From Paracoccus sediminicola (GTDB taxonomy: Bacteria > Pseudomonadota > Alphaproteobacteria > Rhodobacterales > Rhodobacteraceae): a DNA stretch of 64,000 bases. Below, piece after piece: positions 27,486 to 36,296 of this stretch. The notes beneath the pieces are model-generated. The model ran no database searches. It was not told the origin of the DNA and saw nothing but the letters and a program-made list of their open reading frames with translations. The stretch is taken from the NCBI RefSeq assembly GCF_027912835.1, contig NZ_CP115768.1, positions 434,001 to 498,000 of the forward strand, in the 5' to 3' direction. The first letter of the stretch is position 1, and every line of letters starts with the position of its first letter. The position numbers and the translations under genes are program-made.

Positions 27486-29657
27486 TCAGTCGAGCTTGAA
27501 GGACCACAGGAACGTCTCGCCCGACGCGTCGTCCACCCCGTCATTATCGGTCACGACCCAGACCGTGCCGTCTTCGGCGATGGCCATGCCTTCGACCTTG
27601 TCCTGCACATAGCCATTCCAGCGCTGCATGTCCGGGATCAGGTCGCGCACGGTTTCCTTCCCGACCAGCGGAAGCTCCTCATCCAGCGGCACCGGATTGA
27701 GATCGGCCAGTGCCACGCGGGTCACCGCTTTCAGCTTCGCCGCTTCGCCGATCTGGTTGTCGCGCTCGATCAGATAGAGATGATCGCCGTTGATCGCCAG
27801 TTCCGACAGTCCGACCCAGCCCGCGCCGCTGTCCAGCGGATAGTGCAGCCCCGTCCATTCGCCGGTCGCCGGGTCCAGTTGCAGCAGCTTGACCTGGCCT
27901 TCGGGGTCGTCTCCCCATTCGCGCTGCACGGCGACCCAGACCTTGCCGTCCTGCACCGCGATGCCTTCCAGCCCGAACCGCTTCTGCTGTTCCAGCAGGC
28001 TGTCGGGCAGCGGGAATTCATCGTTGATGGTGCCATCTCCGGCGACGCGCAGCACGGCATGGGGGATCTCTTTCTCGGGATGACCTTCCGAGGCCAGCCA
28101 GAACCCGCCCTGCCCATCGCTGGCGATGCCTTCCAGATCCAGCTTCTCTGCGGGGGCGCCGTCGCGGGTCACCACCGTCTTGCCGGTGATTTTGGCAGGG
28201 CTGACCGAGGCGTCGATGGTGAAGATCGCAGGTTGGGTGTCATAGGCGCTGTCGCTGACCGCATAGAGCGTCTCCGGCGCGGACGGGTCCATTGCCAGCC
28301 CCGACAGCGCGCCCCAGCCGATCAGCGGCTCCGATCCGGCCGAGCTCAGCGTCGGATAGGCTGCCTCGCCTTCGCTGCGCTCATAGATCATCACATGAGC
28401 GCGGGCCCCGCCATCCTCGCCCAGATCGGTTTCGTTGGCGGTGGCGAACAGGTTACGCTGCGGGATCGGCACCAGCCCCTCCGGGCCGATACCCGAGGGC
28501 AGCATCTGCAAAAGTTCGGGCGCGGCAGGATCGGTCGCATCATAAACGCCGACCACGCTGCCGCGCTCCGAGGCCACGAAAAGCAGCCGCTGATCGCCAT
28601 AGGTGGCGACGGTGACGGCCTCGGGTTCGGCGCCCTTATTCTCGGACCGGCCCTCCGGGTAATGTCCGATCTCGGCCACGGCGCGCTCGAAGCTGGTGCC
28701 GCTGTCATAGGCGATCGTGCCATCCTTCGCGAAGATGGTGAAACCGCGCGAGCCCCCTTTCCAGTCGCCCTCATTCGCGACGACGAAATAGTCGTCATTC
28801 AGCCATTTCAGCGCATCGGGTTCGCGCGGCACCTCGTCGAGGCTGCCGGTAAAGTCCAGAGCACCCTCCTCGGCGATGTCCACCCCGTCGAGATCGACCG
28901 ATCCGGCGCTGAAATCCGATGCCACCGCACCATCCGCGCCGATCACGACGATATGGTTGTTCTCCTGCAGGGTGACGGCAAGCTCGCCCGCCTCGTTGAA
29001 ATCGAGGAATTCCGGCTCCGGGTCTTCGGGGGCGATATCGGCGAGACCGGTCAGTTCGATCCGTTCCAGCCCGTCGCAATCCACCCCCGCATCGCCCACC
29101 GGCAGGCGAACCACGAACCCGGCGGGCATCTGCGGCAGCCCGCCATCGCCCGCATCCTCGTCGCGCTCATTCTCGATGGCGACGGCGATCATGTCCCCGG
29201 CGGGCGAGATCGCCACGCTGTCCGGCTGCCCGCCCAGATCGCAGCTTGCCGTGATCTGCTGGCTGTCCAGATCCACCGTGCGCAGCACGCCAGAGGGCGC
29301 GGTATAGGATCCCGAGGTGTTCACCCCGACAAAGGCCAGACCTCCGCGCAGCACCGTGGTCGTCGGCTCGCCATCCATCGCGATATTGCCAAGCGGCGCG
29401 GGGTTTGCCGGATCGGTAATGTCGATCACCCCGATCGCGCCCAGCGGGCTGTCGGAATAGATCAGCGTATTGCCGTCCTCGGTGACTGCCATGATCTCGG
29501 CCGAAGTCTCGCGGCTGGTGTCGGCGCCCTCTTCAATGTTGCGGGTGGTCGGGAAGCTGGCGACGCGGTTGAACTGCGGCGCGGCCAGCGCAGGCAGCGC
29601 AGCGCCAAGCGCGAGGGCCGAGACCAGCCCGGAAAGCAGTTTTCTGCGGAACGGCAT
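27486..29657 (-). CDS. secreted phytase-like esterase (esterase-like activity of phytase family)
   Basis: 723 residues. A signal peptide (PFRRKLLSGLVSALALGAALPALA) ends near residue 25. The N-terminal two thirds look like a multi-bladed beta-propeller of the choice-of-anchor-I type (GAIGVIDITDPANPAPLGNIAMDG, QPDSVAISPAGDMIAVAIENERDED, EPDALKWLNDDYFVVANEGD, GPEGLVPIPQRNLFATANE). The C-terminal third carries the phytase-like domain (LSGLAMDPSAPETLYAVSDSAY, KLDLEGIASDGQGGFWLASEGHPEKEIPHAVLRV, KVEGMAIAEDGTVWVVTDNDGVDDASGETFLWS). It is probably periplasmic and Ca2+-dependent. True phytase activity is unproven for this family. The ATG at 29657 is chosen because it begins the signal peptide. Confidence 0.82.
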   Translation of the reverse strand: MPFRRKLLSGLVSALALGAALPALAAPQFNRVASFPTTRNIEEGADTSRETSAEIMAVTEDGNTLIYSDSPLGAIGVIDITDPANPAPLGNIAMDGEPTTTVLRGGLAFVGVNTSGSYTAPSGVLRTVDLDSQQITASCDLGGQPDSVAISPAGDMIAVAIENERDEDAGDGGLPQMPAGFVVRLPVGDAGVDCDGLERIELTGLADIAPEDPEPEFLDFNEAGELAVTLQENNHIVVIGADGAVASDFSAGSVDLDGVDIAEEGALDFTGSLDEVPREPDALKWLNDDYFVVANEGDWKGGSRGFTIFAKDGTIAYDSGTSFERAVAEIGHYPEGRSENKGAEPEAVTVATYGDQRLLFVASERGSVVGVYDATDPAAPELLQMLPSGIGPEGLVPIPQRNLFATANETDLGEDGGARAHVMIYERSEGEAAYPTLSSAGSEPLIGWGALSGLAMDPSAPETLYAVSDSAYDTQPAIFTIDASVSPAKITGKTVVTRDGAPAEKLDLEGIASDGQGGFWLASEGHPEKEIPHAVLRVAGDGTINDEFPLPDSLLEQQKRFGLEGIAVQDGKVWVAVQREWGDDPEGQVKLLQLDPATGEWTGLHYPLDSGAGWVGLSELAINGDHLYLIERDNQIGEAAKLKAVTRVALADLNPVPLDEELPLVGKETVRDLIPDMQRWNGYVQDKVEGMAIAEDGTVWVVTDNDGVDDASGETFLWSFKLD

Positions 29658-29712
29658 GGGTTTGCTCCATATTTGTGACCCACGCTGTGTCGCGCCAGAG
29701 TGCAACAGGGAT

Positions 29713-29730
29713 ATGTCGGGATGGTGTCAG
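29713..29730 (-). promoter_or_regulatory. weak Pho-box-like repeat upstream of the phytase-like gene
   Basis: Two TGTC cores (29714-29717 and 29725-29728) are exactly 11 bases apart, the period of PhoB half-sites, in a 7-4-7 layout. Only about 9 of 14 half-site positions agree with the Pho consensus, and the repeats point away from the gene, so this is a weak candidate. An unrelated 10-bp palindrome GTGACGTCAC lies at 29735-29744. Confidence 0.22.
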
Positions 29731-29797
29731 ATCGGTGACGTCACGATGCGAGCGCGGCGAATTTTCCAATCATTCCCGAATCTCGCTCGGCGAGGGT

Positions 29798-30319
29798 TTA
29801 CCCGCCAGGCATCTTCGGCCCGGCACCACGGCGCGTTCCGGCGATGAGCGTCGCCACGATGCGATCCAGAGGCTCCTCGATATCGGCGATCACGACGGCC
29901 TCATCCGCGCCGGGCTCTTCCAGCGTGGCCAGCTGGCTGTCCAGCAGGGCCGCCGGCATGAAATGCCCCTCGCGCTGCCGCATGCGCCCGGCCAGAGTGT
30001 CGCGCCGCCCGCGCAGATAAAGAAACACCACCGGCCCGCCGGCGCGGCTGCGGATGCGATCGCGATAGGCCCGGCGCAGCGACGAGCAGGCGATGATCGT
30101 GCCGGGCCTCAGCCGGTCGCCAACCCGGTCCAGCCAGGGCCAGCGATCGGCGTCTTGCAACGCGATGCCTTGCGCCATCTTCTCGATATTCTCTGGCGGG
30201 TGCAGCCGGTCGCCGTCGATGAACTTTAGCCCGAGACGCGCCGCCACCGCCGCGCCCACCGTGGTTTTTCCGCTGCCCGAGACACCCATGATGACGAAAC
30301 GATGCCGCTCGGGGGTCAT
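29798..30319 (-). CDS. gntK: gluconokinase
   Basis: 173-residue shikimate-kinase-like P-loop kinase that phosphorylates gluconate to 6-phosphogluconate, feeding the Entner-Doudoroff or pentose phosphate pathway. Walker A is GVSGSGKT at residues 12-19. FIDGDRLHPPENIEKMAQGIALQDADRWPWLDRV is the conserved gluconate-binding segment, and IACSSLRRAYRDRIR with REGHFMPAALLDSQLATLEEP are GntK hallmarks. No gluconate transporter or edd/eda genes lie beside it. It is upstream of the phytase-like gene on the same strand with a 140-base gap. Confidence 0.94.
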   Translation of the reverse strand: MTPERHRFVIMGVSGSGKTTVGAAVAARLGLKFIDGDRLHPPENIEKMAQGIALQDADRWPWLDRVGDRLRPGTIIACSSLRRAYRDRIRSRAGGPVVFLYLRGRRDTLAGRMRQREGHFMPAALLDSQLATLEEPGADEAVVIADIEEPLDRIVATLIAGTRRGAGPKMPGG

Positions 30320-30614
30320 GCGTCAGGACCTGTCGGGGCGCGCGTGGCGGCGCCTGGGCCGGTTGGGAACGGGCAGGGATGTGTCATGGGCAAAAGAATA
30401 GGCGCGGCACAGGCCAGAGGCAATCGGTGCGGCGCGGACCGATCTGGCCTTGGAAGCTCGCGCGGTGCAATCGCCGCGATACCAATGCATCCTGCCGAGA
30501 GGCGGCAGCTTTTCGGCAAGATGATCTTTCCCCGAGAATCGGGATTGATCGTGGCATGAAGCAGGACCAATCTGTTGCAGGACCCGGCAGCCCGCCGGAA
30601 CGGGAGGAACGACC

Positions 30615-31937
30615 ATGAACAAGACGCTGACTCCGAACGACATGTCCAGCTTCTGGATGCCGTTCACCGCCAATCGCGATTTCGCCAATGACCCCCGCCT
30701 CGTGACCGCGGCGGAAGGCATGTATTACACCAGTTCGGACGGGCGGCAGATCCTCGACGCGGTTGCAGGGCTGTGGTGCGTGAATGCGGGCCACAAGGCC
30801 CCGCGCATCGTCGAAGCGGTCAAGCGGCAGGTCGAGACGCTCGATTACGCCCCGCATTTCAACTTCGGCACCCCGCAATCCTATGCGCTGTCCAACCAGT
30901 TGCAGGCGCTGTTCCCCGAGGGGTTGAACCATGTCTTCTACACCAATTCCGGCTCGGAATCGGTGGACACGGCGCTCAAGATCGCGCTGCATTACCACCG
31001 CATGCGCGGCGACGCGGCGCGGACCCGATTGATCGGACGCGAAAAGGGCTATCACGGTGTCGGCTTCGGCGGCATCTCGGTCGGCGGCATCGTCAAGAAC
31101 CGGATGTATTTCGGCAGCCTGCTGAGCGGCGTCGACCATCTGCGCCACACCCATGATCTCGAACGCAACGCCTATTCGCGCGGCTGCCCCGAACATGGCG
31201 CCGAGCTGGCCGATGACCTGACCCGGCTGGCCGAGCTGCACGATCCCTCGACCATTGCAGCGGTGATCGTCGAGCCGATGGCCGGCTCGGCCGGGGTGTT
31301 GCTGCCGCCGAAAGGCTATCTCAAGCGGCTGCGCGAGATCTGTGACCGCTACGGCATCCTGCTGATCTTCGATGAGGTCATCACTGCCTATGGCCGGCTC
31401 GGCCGGGCGAGCGCGTCGGAATATTTCGACGTGAAGCCCGACATCATCACCACCGCCAAGGGGCTGACCAACGGCACCATCCCGATGGGCGCGGTGATCG
31501 TCGACGAAAAGATCTACAACTCGGCCATGGACAATGCCGACGCCGCGATCGAGCTGTTCCACGGCTTCACCTATTCCGCCCACCCCATCGCGGTGGCGGC
31601 GGCAATGGCGGCGATCGAGACCTATCGCGAGGAAGATCTTTTTGCCCGCGCCGACCGCATGGCCCCGATCTGGGAAAATGCGCTGCACGGGTTGAAAGGC
31701 CTGCCGCATGTGAAGGATCTGCGCAATCTCGGCCTTGTCGGCGCCATCGAGCTGGAATCGCGCGACGGTGCCCCCGGCGCGCGCGCGATGGAGGCGATGA
31801 AGGCCGCCTGGGCGGACGGTCTGATGATCCGCGTCACCGGCGACATTATTGCCCTCTCGCCACCGCTCATCATCTCGGAAGAGGAGATTCACACCGTGTT
31901 CAGCAAGATCTCCGACATTCTGCGCAAGCTGGACTGA
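30615..31937 (+). CDS. class III aminotransferase, omega-amino acid:pyruvate type
   Basis: 440-residue PLP enzyme that moves amino groups from omega-amino acids such as beta-alanine to pyruvate. The N-terminal SSFWMPFTANRDFANDPRLVTAAEGMYYTSSDGRQILDAVAGLWCVNAGH matches beta-alanine:pyruvate transaminases closely. The cofactor lysine is Lys282 in TTAKGLTNGTIPMG, and the PLP-binding aspartate is in LLIFDEVITAYGRLG. A good GGGAGG precedes the ATG. It stands alone between divergent gntK and the Fsr-like MFS gene. The 295-base gap upstream shows no gene or clear operator. Confidence 0.9.
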   Translation: MNKTLTPNDMSSFWMPFTANRDFANDPRLVTAAEGMYYTSSDGRQILDAVAGLWCVNAGHKAPRIVEAVKRQVETLDYAPHFNFGTPQSYALSNQLQALFPEGLNHVFYTNSGSESVDTALKIALHYHRMRGDAARTRLIGREKGYHGVGFGGISVGGIVKNRMYFGSLLSGVDHLRHTHDLERNAYSRGCPEHGAELADDLTRLAELHDPSTIAAVIVEPMAGSAGVLLPPKGYLKRLREICDRYGILLIFDEVITAYGRLGRASASEYFDVKPDIITTAKGLTNGTIPMGAVIVDEKIYNSAMDNADAAIELFHGFTYSAHPIAVAAAMAAIETYREEDLFARADRMAPIWENALHGLKGLPHVKDLRNLGLVGAIELESRDGAPGARAMEAMKAAWADGLMIRVTGDIIALSPPLIISEEEIHTVFSKISDILRKLD

Positions 31938-31959
31938 GCCCCGGCTTTTGGCGGCCTTC

Positions 31960-31994
31960 GGGATGGCCGGAACCTTGCCGGTTCCGGCCATCCC
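31960..31994 (+). terminator. stem-loop after the aminotransferase gene
   Basis: 15-bp perfect stem (31960-31974 with 31980-31994) around a 5-base TTGCC loop. It lies 22 bases after the aminotransferase stop. No T-run follows immediately (a short TTGTTTT comes 10 bases later), so the termination role is probable but not certain. Confidence 0.6.
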
Positions 31995-32082
31995 GTCGCA
32001 GCCTTGTTTTCCACCCTGACCACGCCGCCCTTGACGCCGCCCGCGCCGAGGCGGATGAACAGGGCAGGGAGATCACCTGCCC

Positions 32083-33339
32083 ATGTCCAACGCCGCCGCA
32101 GCACCAACCGACACGCCAGAGCGCACCACCTGGCTGATCCTCGCCGGGGTCAGCCTGTGCCATATGCTCAACGATATCATGCAGTCGCTGCTGGCGGCGG
32201 TCTATCCTCTGCTCAAGGCCGAGTTCTCGCTCGATTTCTGGCAGATAGGCCTGCTGACCTTCGTGTTTCAGGGCACCGCCTCGCTGCTGCAACCCGCCGT
32301 CGGGCTGATGACCGACCGGCGTCCGATGCCCGCATCCCTGTCCATCGGGATGAGCTCGACGCTGATCGGGCTGGTGGCACTGGCCGCTTCGCCCAGCTAT
32401 CCGCTGCTGGTCATCGGTGCGATGCTGATCGGGATTGGCTCTGCCGTGTTCCACCCCGAGGCGAGCCGCGTCGCGCGCATGGCCTCGGGCGGGCGCTACG
32501 GCACGGCGCAAAGCTTCTTTCAGGTGGGAGGCAACGTGGGCACCGCCATCGGCCCGCTTCTGGCGGCGTTCATCGTGGTGCCGAATGGGCGCGGCTCGAT
32601 CATGTGGTTCACCGCGCTGGCTATGCTGGGCGTGCTGATCCTCGCGCGGGTCGGGGTCTGGTATGCGGCATATCTGCGCGACGACACCCGGCGGGCCAGA
32701 CCCGCGGTGCCGCATGGGCTGTCGCGGCGGCGCGTGCAGGCGGCCATCGTCATCCTCGCGCTGCTGACTTTTTCGAAGAATGTCTATTCGGCCTCGTTCA
32801 TCAGCTATTACACCTTTTACCTGATCGAGAAATTCGGGCTGAGCACCCAGCAATCGCAGCTCATGCTGTTCCTGTTCCTTGCCGCCATGGCGGTCGGCGT
32901 CATCGCCGGCGGACCGCTGGGCGACAGGTTCCGCCCGCTCACCGTGATCTGGATCTCGATCCTCGGCGCTTTGCCGTTCACGCTGATGCTGCCGCATGTC
33001 GGGCTGGTCGCGACCGGCGTGCTGACCGTGGTAATCGGGGTGGTGATCGCCTCGGCCTTCCCGGCGATCGTGGTTTTCGCGCAAGAGCTCGTGCCGGGCC
33101 GCGTCGGGCTGATCGCGGGGATCTTTTTCGGCTTTGCCTTCGGTTCCGGCGCGATTGCGGCGGCGGCGCTCGGCGTGGTGGCCGATCTGCGCAGCATCGA
33201 ATTCGTTTTTGCGCTGACCGCATGGATGCCCATCCTCGGCGTGCTGACCCTGTTCCTGCCCCGCGCCGCAGCGATGGCCGCGTCGCCGGTCAGCGAGTTC
33301 CGCGCCACCGCAAGCACCGGCGACCGGCCGGAGGTCTAG
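32083..33339 (+). CDS. MFS transporter, fosmidomycin-resistance (Fsr)-like
   Basis: 418 residues, twelve predicted membrane helices. The N-terminus LILAGVSLCHMLNDIMQSLLAAVYPLLKAEFSLDFWQIGLLTFVFQGTASLLQPAVG is the characteristic Fsr pattern, as is GIGSAVFHPEASRVARMASGGRYGTAQSFFQVGGNVGTAIGPLLAA. Fsr exports fosmidomycin in E. coli; the physiological substrate in this group is unknown. It has its own stem-loop-bounded unit and converges with the TRAP operon 80 bases away. Confidence 0.88.
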   Translation: MSNAAAAPTDTPERTTWLILAGVSLCHMLNDIMQSLLAAVYPLLKAEFSLDFWQIGLLTFVFQGTASLLQPAVGLMTDRRPMPASLSIGMSSTLIGLVALAASPSYPLLVIGAMLIGIGSAVFHPEASRVARMASGGRYGTAQSFFQVGGNVGTAIGPLLAAFIVVPNGRGSIMWFTALAMLGVLILARVGVWYAAYLRDDTRRARPAVPHGLSRRRVQAAIVILALLTFSKNVYSASFISYYTFYLIEKFGLSTQQSQLMLFLFLAAMAVGVIAGGPLGDRFRPLTVIWISILGALPFTLMLPHVGLVATGVLTVVIGVVIASAFPAIVVFAQELVPGRVGLIAGIFFGFAFGSGAIAAAALGVVADLRSIEFVFALTAWMPILGVLTLFLPRAAAMAASPVSEFRATASTGDRPEV

Positions 33340-33419
33340 CGGCGCTCAGCGGTTTGCGCCCGCCGCCGCGCGCCCGTGCAGACGCTGCGTGCCAAGCGCC
33401 ATCGCTGCCGCCTGGAACG

Positions 33420-34709
33420 CTAGTGCCCATACCCGCCGATCCCCGGCAGCCAGGTCGAGAAAAACGGCACGAATGTCAGCACCAGAAGCACACCGATCGC
33501 GGCGAGGAAAAACGGCGGCAGCTCTCGGATCAGCGCCCCCGGCCTCTGCCCGGTCGAGGCGGCGATCACGAAGATCAGCCCGCCCACCGGCGGCGTCAGC
33601 AAGCCGAAAGTCAGGTTCACGATCACCACAATGGCGAAATGATCCGGCGCAATCCCGAGCGCATGGGCAATCGGCGCGAGGATCGGCACCAGGATCATTA
33701 CCCCGGGCAGCGGGTCCATGAACATGCCGAAGACCAGCAGCAGCAGATTCACCGCCAGCAGAAAGGCGATGGGCGACAGTTCCAGCGCGATCACGTAATC
33801 GGCCAGATCCTGCGGCACGCCCTCGATGATCAGCACCCAGGCGAAGGCGCGGGCCGAGGCGAGGATCAGCAGCACGGAGACCGACATGATCGCCGCCCGA
33901 CGCGCCGCGCCCCAGATCTCGCGCAGCCCCATGCTGCGATAGATCACCACGCTCACCAGCAGCGCATAGAACACCGCCATGACAGAGGCCTCGGTAGGCG
34001 TGGTGATGCCGCTGCGGATGCCGCCGACGATCAGCACGATCAGCATCAGCGACGGCACCGCATGAAGCGAGTTGCGCAGCATCACGCCCGGCTCGGGGCG
34101 GCGCATATCGCTGACATAGTTGCGTCTCCGGCTGATGACGAAATTCACCGTCGCCATCGCCGCGGAGATCAGCAGCCCCGGCAGGATACCGGCCATGAAA
34201 AGCGATCCGACCGAGACGTTCTGATCCTGCAACGCATAGATGATCATGGTGATCGAGGGCGGAATGATCGGCCCGACCACGGCGCTTGAAATGGTCAGCG
34301 CGCCCGCATAGGCGCGGTCATAGCCGCCTTTCTCCATCATCCGCGTCATCATCGCGCCGGGCCCCGCCGCATCGGCCAGCGCCGAGCCCGAGATCCCCGC
34401 GAACAGCGTCTGGCTGATGACATTGGCATAACCGAGCCCGCCGCGCAGATGGCCAACGAATTGCCGGGCGAAACGCAGCAGCGACATGGAAATCGCCCCC
34501 GCTGACATGATCTCGGCGGCGAAGATGAAGAACGGCACGGCGAGCAGCGGAAAGCTGTCGAGACCGGAAAACATCTCTTTCACGATCACCACCAGCGGAT
34601 ACGCCCCGGTCAGGCCCAGCGCGGTGAAGGCGGCAAGGCCAAGCGCAAAGGCCACCGGCACGCCGATGACCAGAAAGACCAGGAAGGACAGCACCATCAG
34701 CGCAATCAT
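33420..34709 (-). CDS. dctM: TRAP transporter large permease
   Basis: 429-residue membrane subunit with about twelve helices that couples sodium flow to solute import. The opening LSFLVFLVIGVPVAFALGLAAFTAL, then DSFPLLAVPFFIFAAEIMSAGAISMSLLRFARQFVGHLRGGLGYANVISQTLFAGISGSALADAAGPG, and GPIIPPSITMIIYA are DctM signatures. It overlaps the small permease gene by 4 bases and is the last gene of dctP-dctQ-dctM. Confidence 0.95.
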   Translation of the reverse strand: MIALMVLSFLVFLVIGVPVAFALGLAAFTALGLTGAYPLVVIVKEMFSGLDSFPLLAVPFFIFAAEIMSAGAISMSLLRFARQFVGHLRGGLGYANVISQTLFAGISGSALADAAGPGAMMTRMMEKGGYDRAYAGALTISSAVVGPIIPPSITMIIYALQDQNVSVGSLFMAGILPGLLISAAMATVNFVISRRRNYVSDMRRPEPGVMLRNSLHAVPSLMLIVLIVGGIRSGITTPTEASVMAVFYALLVSVVIYRSMGLREIWGAARRAAIMSVSVLLILASARAFAWVLIIEGVPQDLADYVIALELSPIAFLLAVNLLLLVFGMFMDPLPGVMILVPILAPIAHALGIAPDHFAIVVIVNLTFGLLTPPVGGLIFVIAASTGQRPGALIRELPPFFLAAIGVLLVLTFVPFFSTWLPGIGGYGH

Positions 34710-35239
34710 CGCGGCACCTCGGCCTCTTCGGCCTCCAGCCCGTCACGCAGATAACGTCGCGCGATCAGCGCCAGATGAACGATCAGCAGTGCAAATCCGA
34801 CCGGCATCGCGGCATAGACCCAGAACATCCTGATCCGCAGCGCCGCCGAAAGCTGGAACTGTGCGCGGCTCATATAGTCCCAGCCCATCCAGATCATCAC
34901 GCCGAAGAAGATCGTCAGCAGCATCAGCACCACGCCCCGCAAGGCGCGCGCGGCGCCAATCGGCAGAGCTGTCTGGAAATTGGTCAGCGCCACATGCGCC
35001 CCCTCGCGCAGCGCCAGCCCGGCGCCGAGGAAACACATCCATATCATCGTATAGCGCGCCACCTCATCGGCCCAGGGCAGCGAATTGCCGGTCAGATAGC
35101 GCAACCCGACATTCCAGCCCACGACGACGCACATCACCCCCAGCAGGGCGACGATGGCGGCGGCGTTCAGCGCGACAAAGATGCGTTCGGCCAGCGAAGG
35201 GCGGGGCCCGCCCTTCGCAATGTCGTCGATGCGGCTCAT
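34706..35239 (-). CDS. dctQ: TRAP transporter small permease
   Basis: 177 residues with four membrane helices. The NSLPWADEVARYTMIWMCFLGAGLALREGAHVAL segment, including W-ADEVAR, is the DctQ family signature. It associates with DctM in the membrane. Overlaps of 4 bases with both dctP and dctM show a tightly coupled operon. Confidence 0.93.
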   Translation of the reverse strand: MSRIDDIAKGGPRPSLAERIFVALNAAAIVALLGVMCVVVGWNVGLRYLTGNSLPWADEVARYTMIWMCFLGAGLALREGAHVALTNFQTALPIGAARALRGVVLMLLTIFFGVMIWMGWDYMSRAQFQLSAALRIRMFWVYAAMPVGFALLIVHLALIARRYLRDGLEAEEAEVPR

Positions 35240-36207
35240 TCGGTGGCGATGATGCTGTCCATCAGCTCCTTGCCGAACTGTTCCTCATATTCGACATAGA
35301 CATCCGCAAGCTGGTCCTGAAACGCCTGCTTGTCCTCGGCTGTCAGCTCGTTCACCTCCATGCCGCGCTCTTTCAGCGTCGCGACGCCCTCGGATTCGAC
35401 CTGATCGACATAATCGCGCATCGCCACCACGGCGGCATCGCCGGCCTTCTCGAAGGCCGCTTTCTGCGCGTCGTCGAGCCCGTCCCAAAGCTGGCCAGAC
35501 ACCATCACGATGGCCGGCGAATAGACATGGCCGTCCAGCGTCAGATATTGCTGTACCTCGTCCAGCTTGGCCGAGACGATCACCGAAAGCGGGTTCTCCT
35601 GCCCGTCGATCGCGCCCTGTTCCAGCGCCGGGATCACCTCGGGCCAGGCCATCGGAGTCGGCGCGGCGCCGAGCGCGTCGAACGCTTTCAGATGAACCGG
35701 ATTTTCCATGGTGCGGATTTTCAGCCCGTCCAGATCCTCGGGTGAGGCGACCGCAGCACGATTATTGGTGATGTGGCGGAAACCCTGCTCGCCCCAGGCC
35801 AGCGCATGCAGCCCCGTCTCGCTGAACTTCGCCAGCATCTCATCGCCGATCTCGCCGTCAAGCACGGTGCGGGCATGGCTCAGATCGCGGAACAGGAAGG
35901 GGATGTCGAACACCCCGACCTCGGGCACGAAATTCGACAGCGTGCCAGAAGACGCGATGGTCGCCTGCACGGTCCCGATCTGGAGCCCCTCGATCACCTC
36001 ACGCTCGCCGCCGAGACCCGAGGAGGGGTAATGTTCGACGGTAAACGCATCGCCAAGCTCGGCGGTCAGCGTCTCTTCAAAGGCCCGTGCGCCGGCGCCG
36101 TAATGGCTGTCTTCGGCCAGCGCATAGCCAAGCTTGACTTCCTCCGCGCCGGCAAGCGCGGTCGAGCCGGCCAGAACGGCAAGGCTCAGGGCGAAATGCT
36201 TTGTCAT
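35236..36207 (-). CDS. dctP: TRAP transporter substrate-binding protein
   Basis: 323-residue periplasmic binding protein. The signal peptide ends near residue 21 (GSTALAGAEE). The family's ligand arginine region is seen in LDGLKIRTMENPVHLKAFDALGAAPTPMAWPEVIPALEQGAIDGQENPLSVIVSAK, whose Arg probably clamps a carboxylate, so a dicarboxylate, sugar acid or similar organic acid is the likely substrate. The precise ligand cannot be assigned. An 18-base inverted repeat lies 39-56 bases upstream and could be the operator of the operon. Confidence 0.92.
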   Translation of the reverse strand: MTKHFALSLAVLAGSTALAGAEEVKLGYALAEDSHYGAGARAFEETLTAELGDAFTVEHYPSSGLGGEREVIEGLQIGTVQATIASSGTLSNFVPEVGVFDIPFLFRDLSHARTVLDGEIGDEMLAKFSETGLHALAWGEQGFRHITNNRAAVASPEDLDGLKIRTMENPVHLKAFDALGAAPTPMAWPEVIPALEQGAIDGQENPLSVIVSAKLDEVQQYLTLDGHVYSPAIVMVSGQLWDGLDDAQKAAFEKAGDAAVVAMRDYVDQVESEGVATLKERGMEVNELTAEDKQAFQDQLADVYVEYEEQFGKELMDSIIATE

Positions 36208-36245
36208 GGTTTCTTCTCCCGATTGGTGGCGACAGATTGGTCAGT

Positions 36246-36263
36246 TTGACGCGCCCGCGTCAA
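36246..36263 (-). promoter_or_regulatory. operator-like inverted repeat upstream of dctPQM
   Basis: Perfect 7-base arms TTGACGC (36246-36252) and GCGTCAA (36257-36263) with a 4-base spacer. The position, 39-56 bases upstream of the dctP start, is where a repressor or activator would act. No regulator gene is next to this operon, so the cognate protein is unknown. Confidence 0.45.
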
Positions 36264-36296
36264 TGCCCCCAGCTCCGGGAAAACCCGCCGCGGCGC

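Noticed and set aside
30384..31991. 535-codon minus-strand open frame opposite the aminotransferase
   Set aside because: The PLP enzyme on the plus strand has complete motifs; the opposite frame has none.
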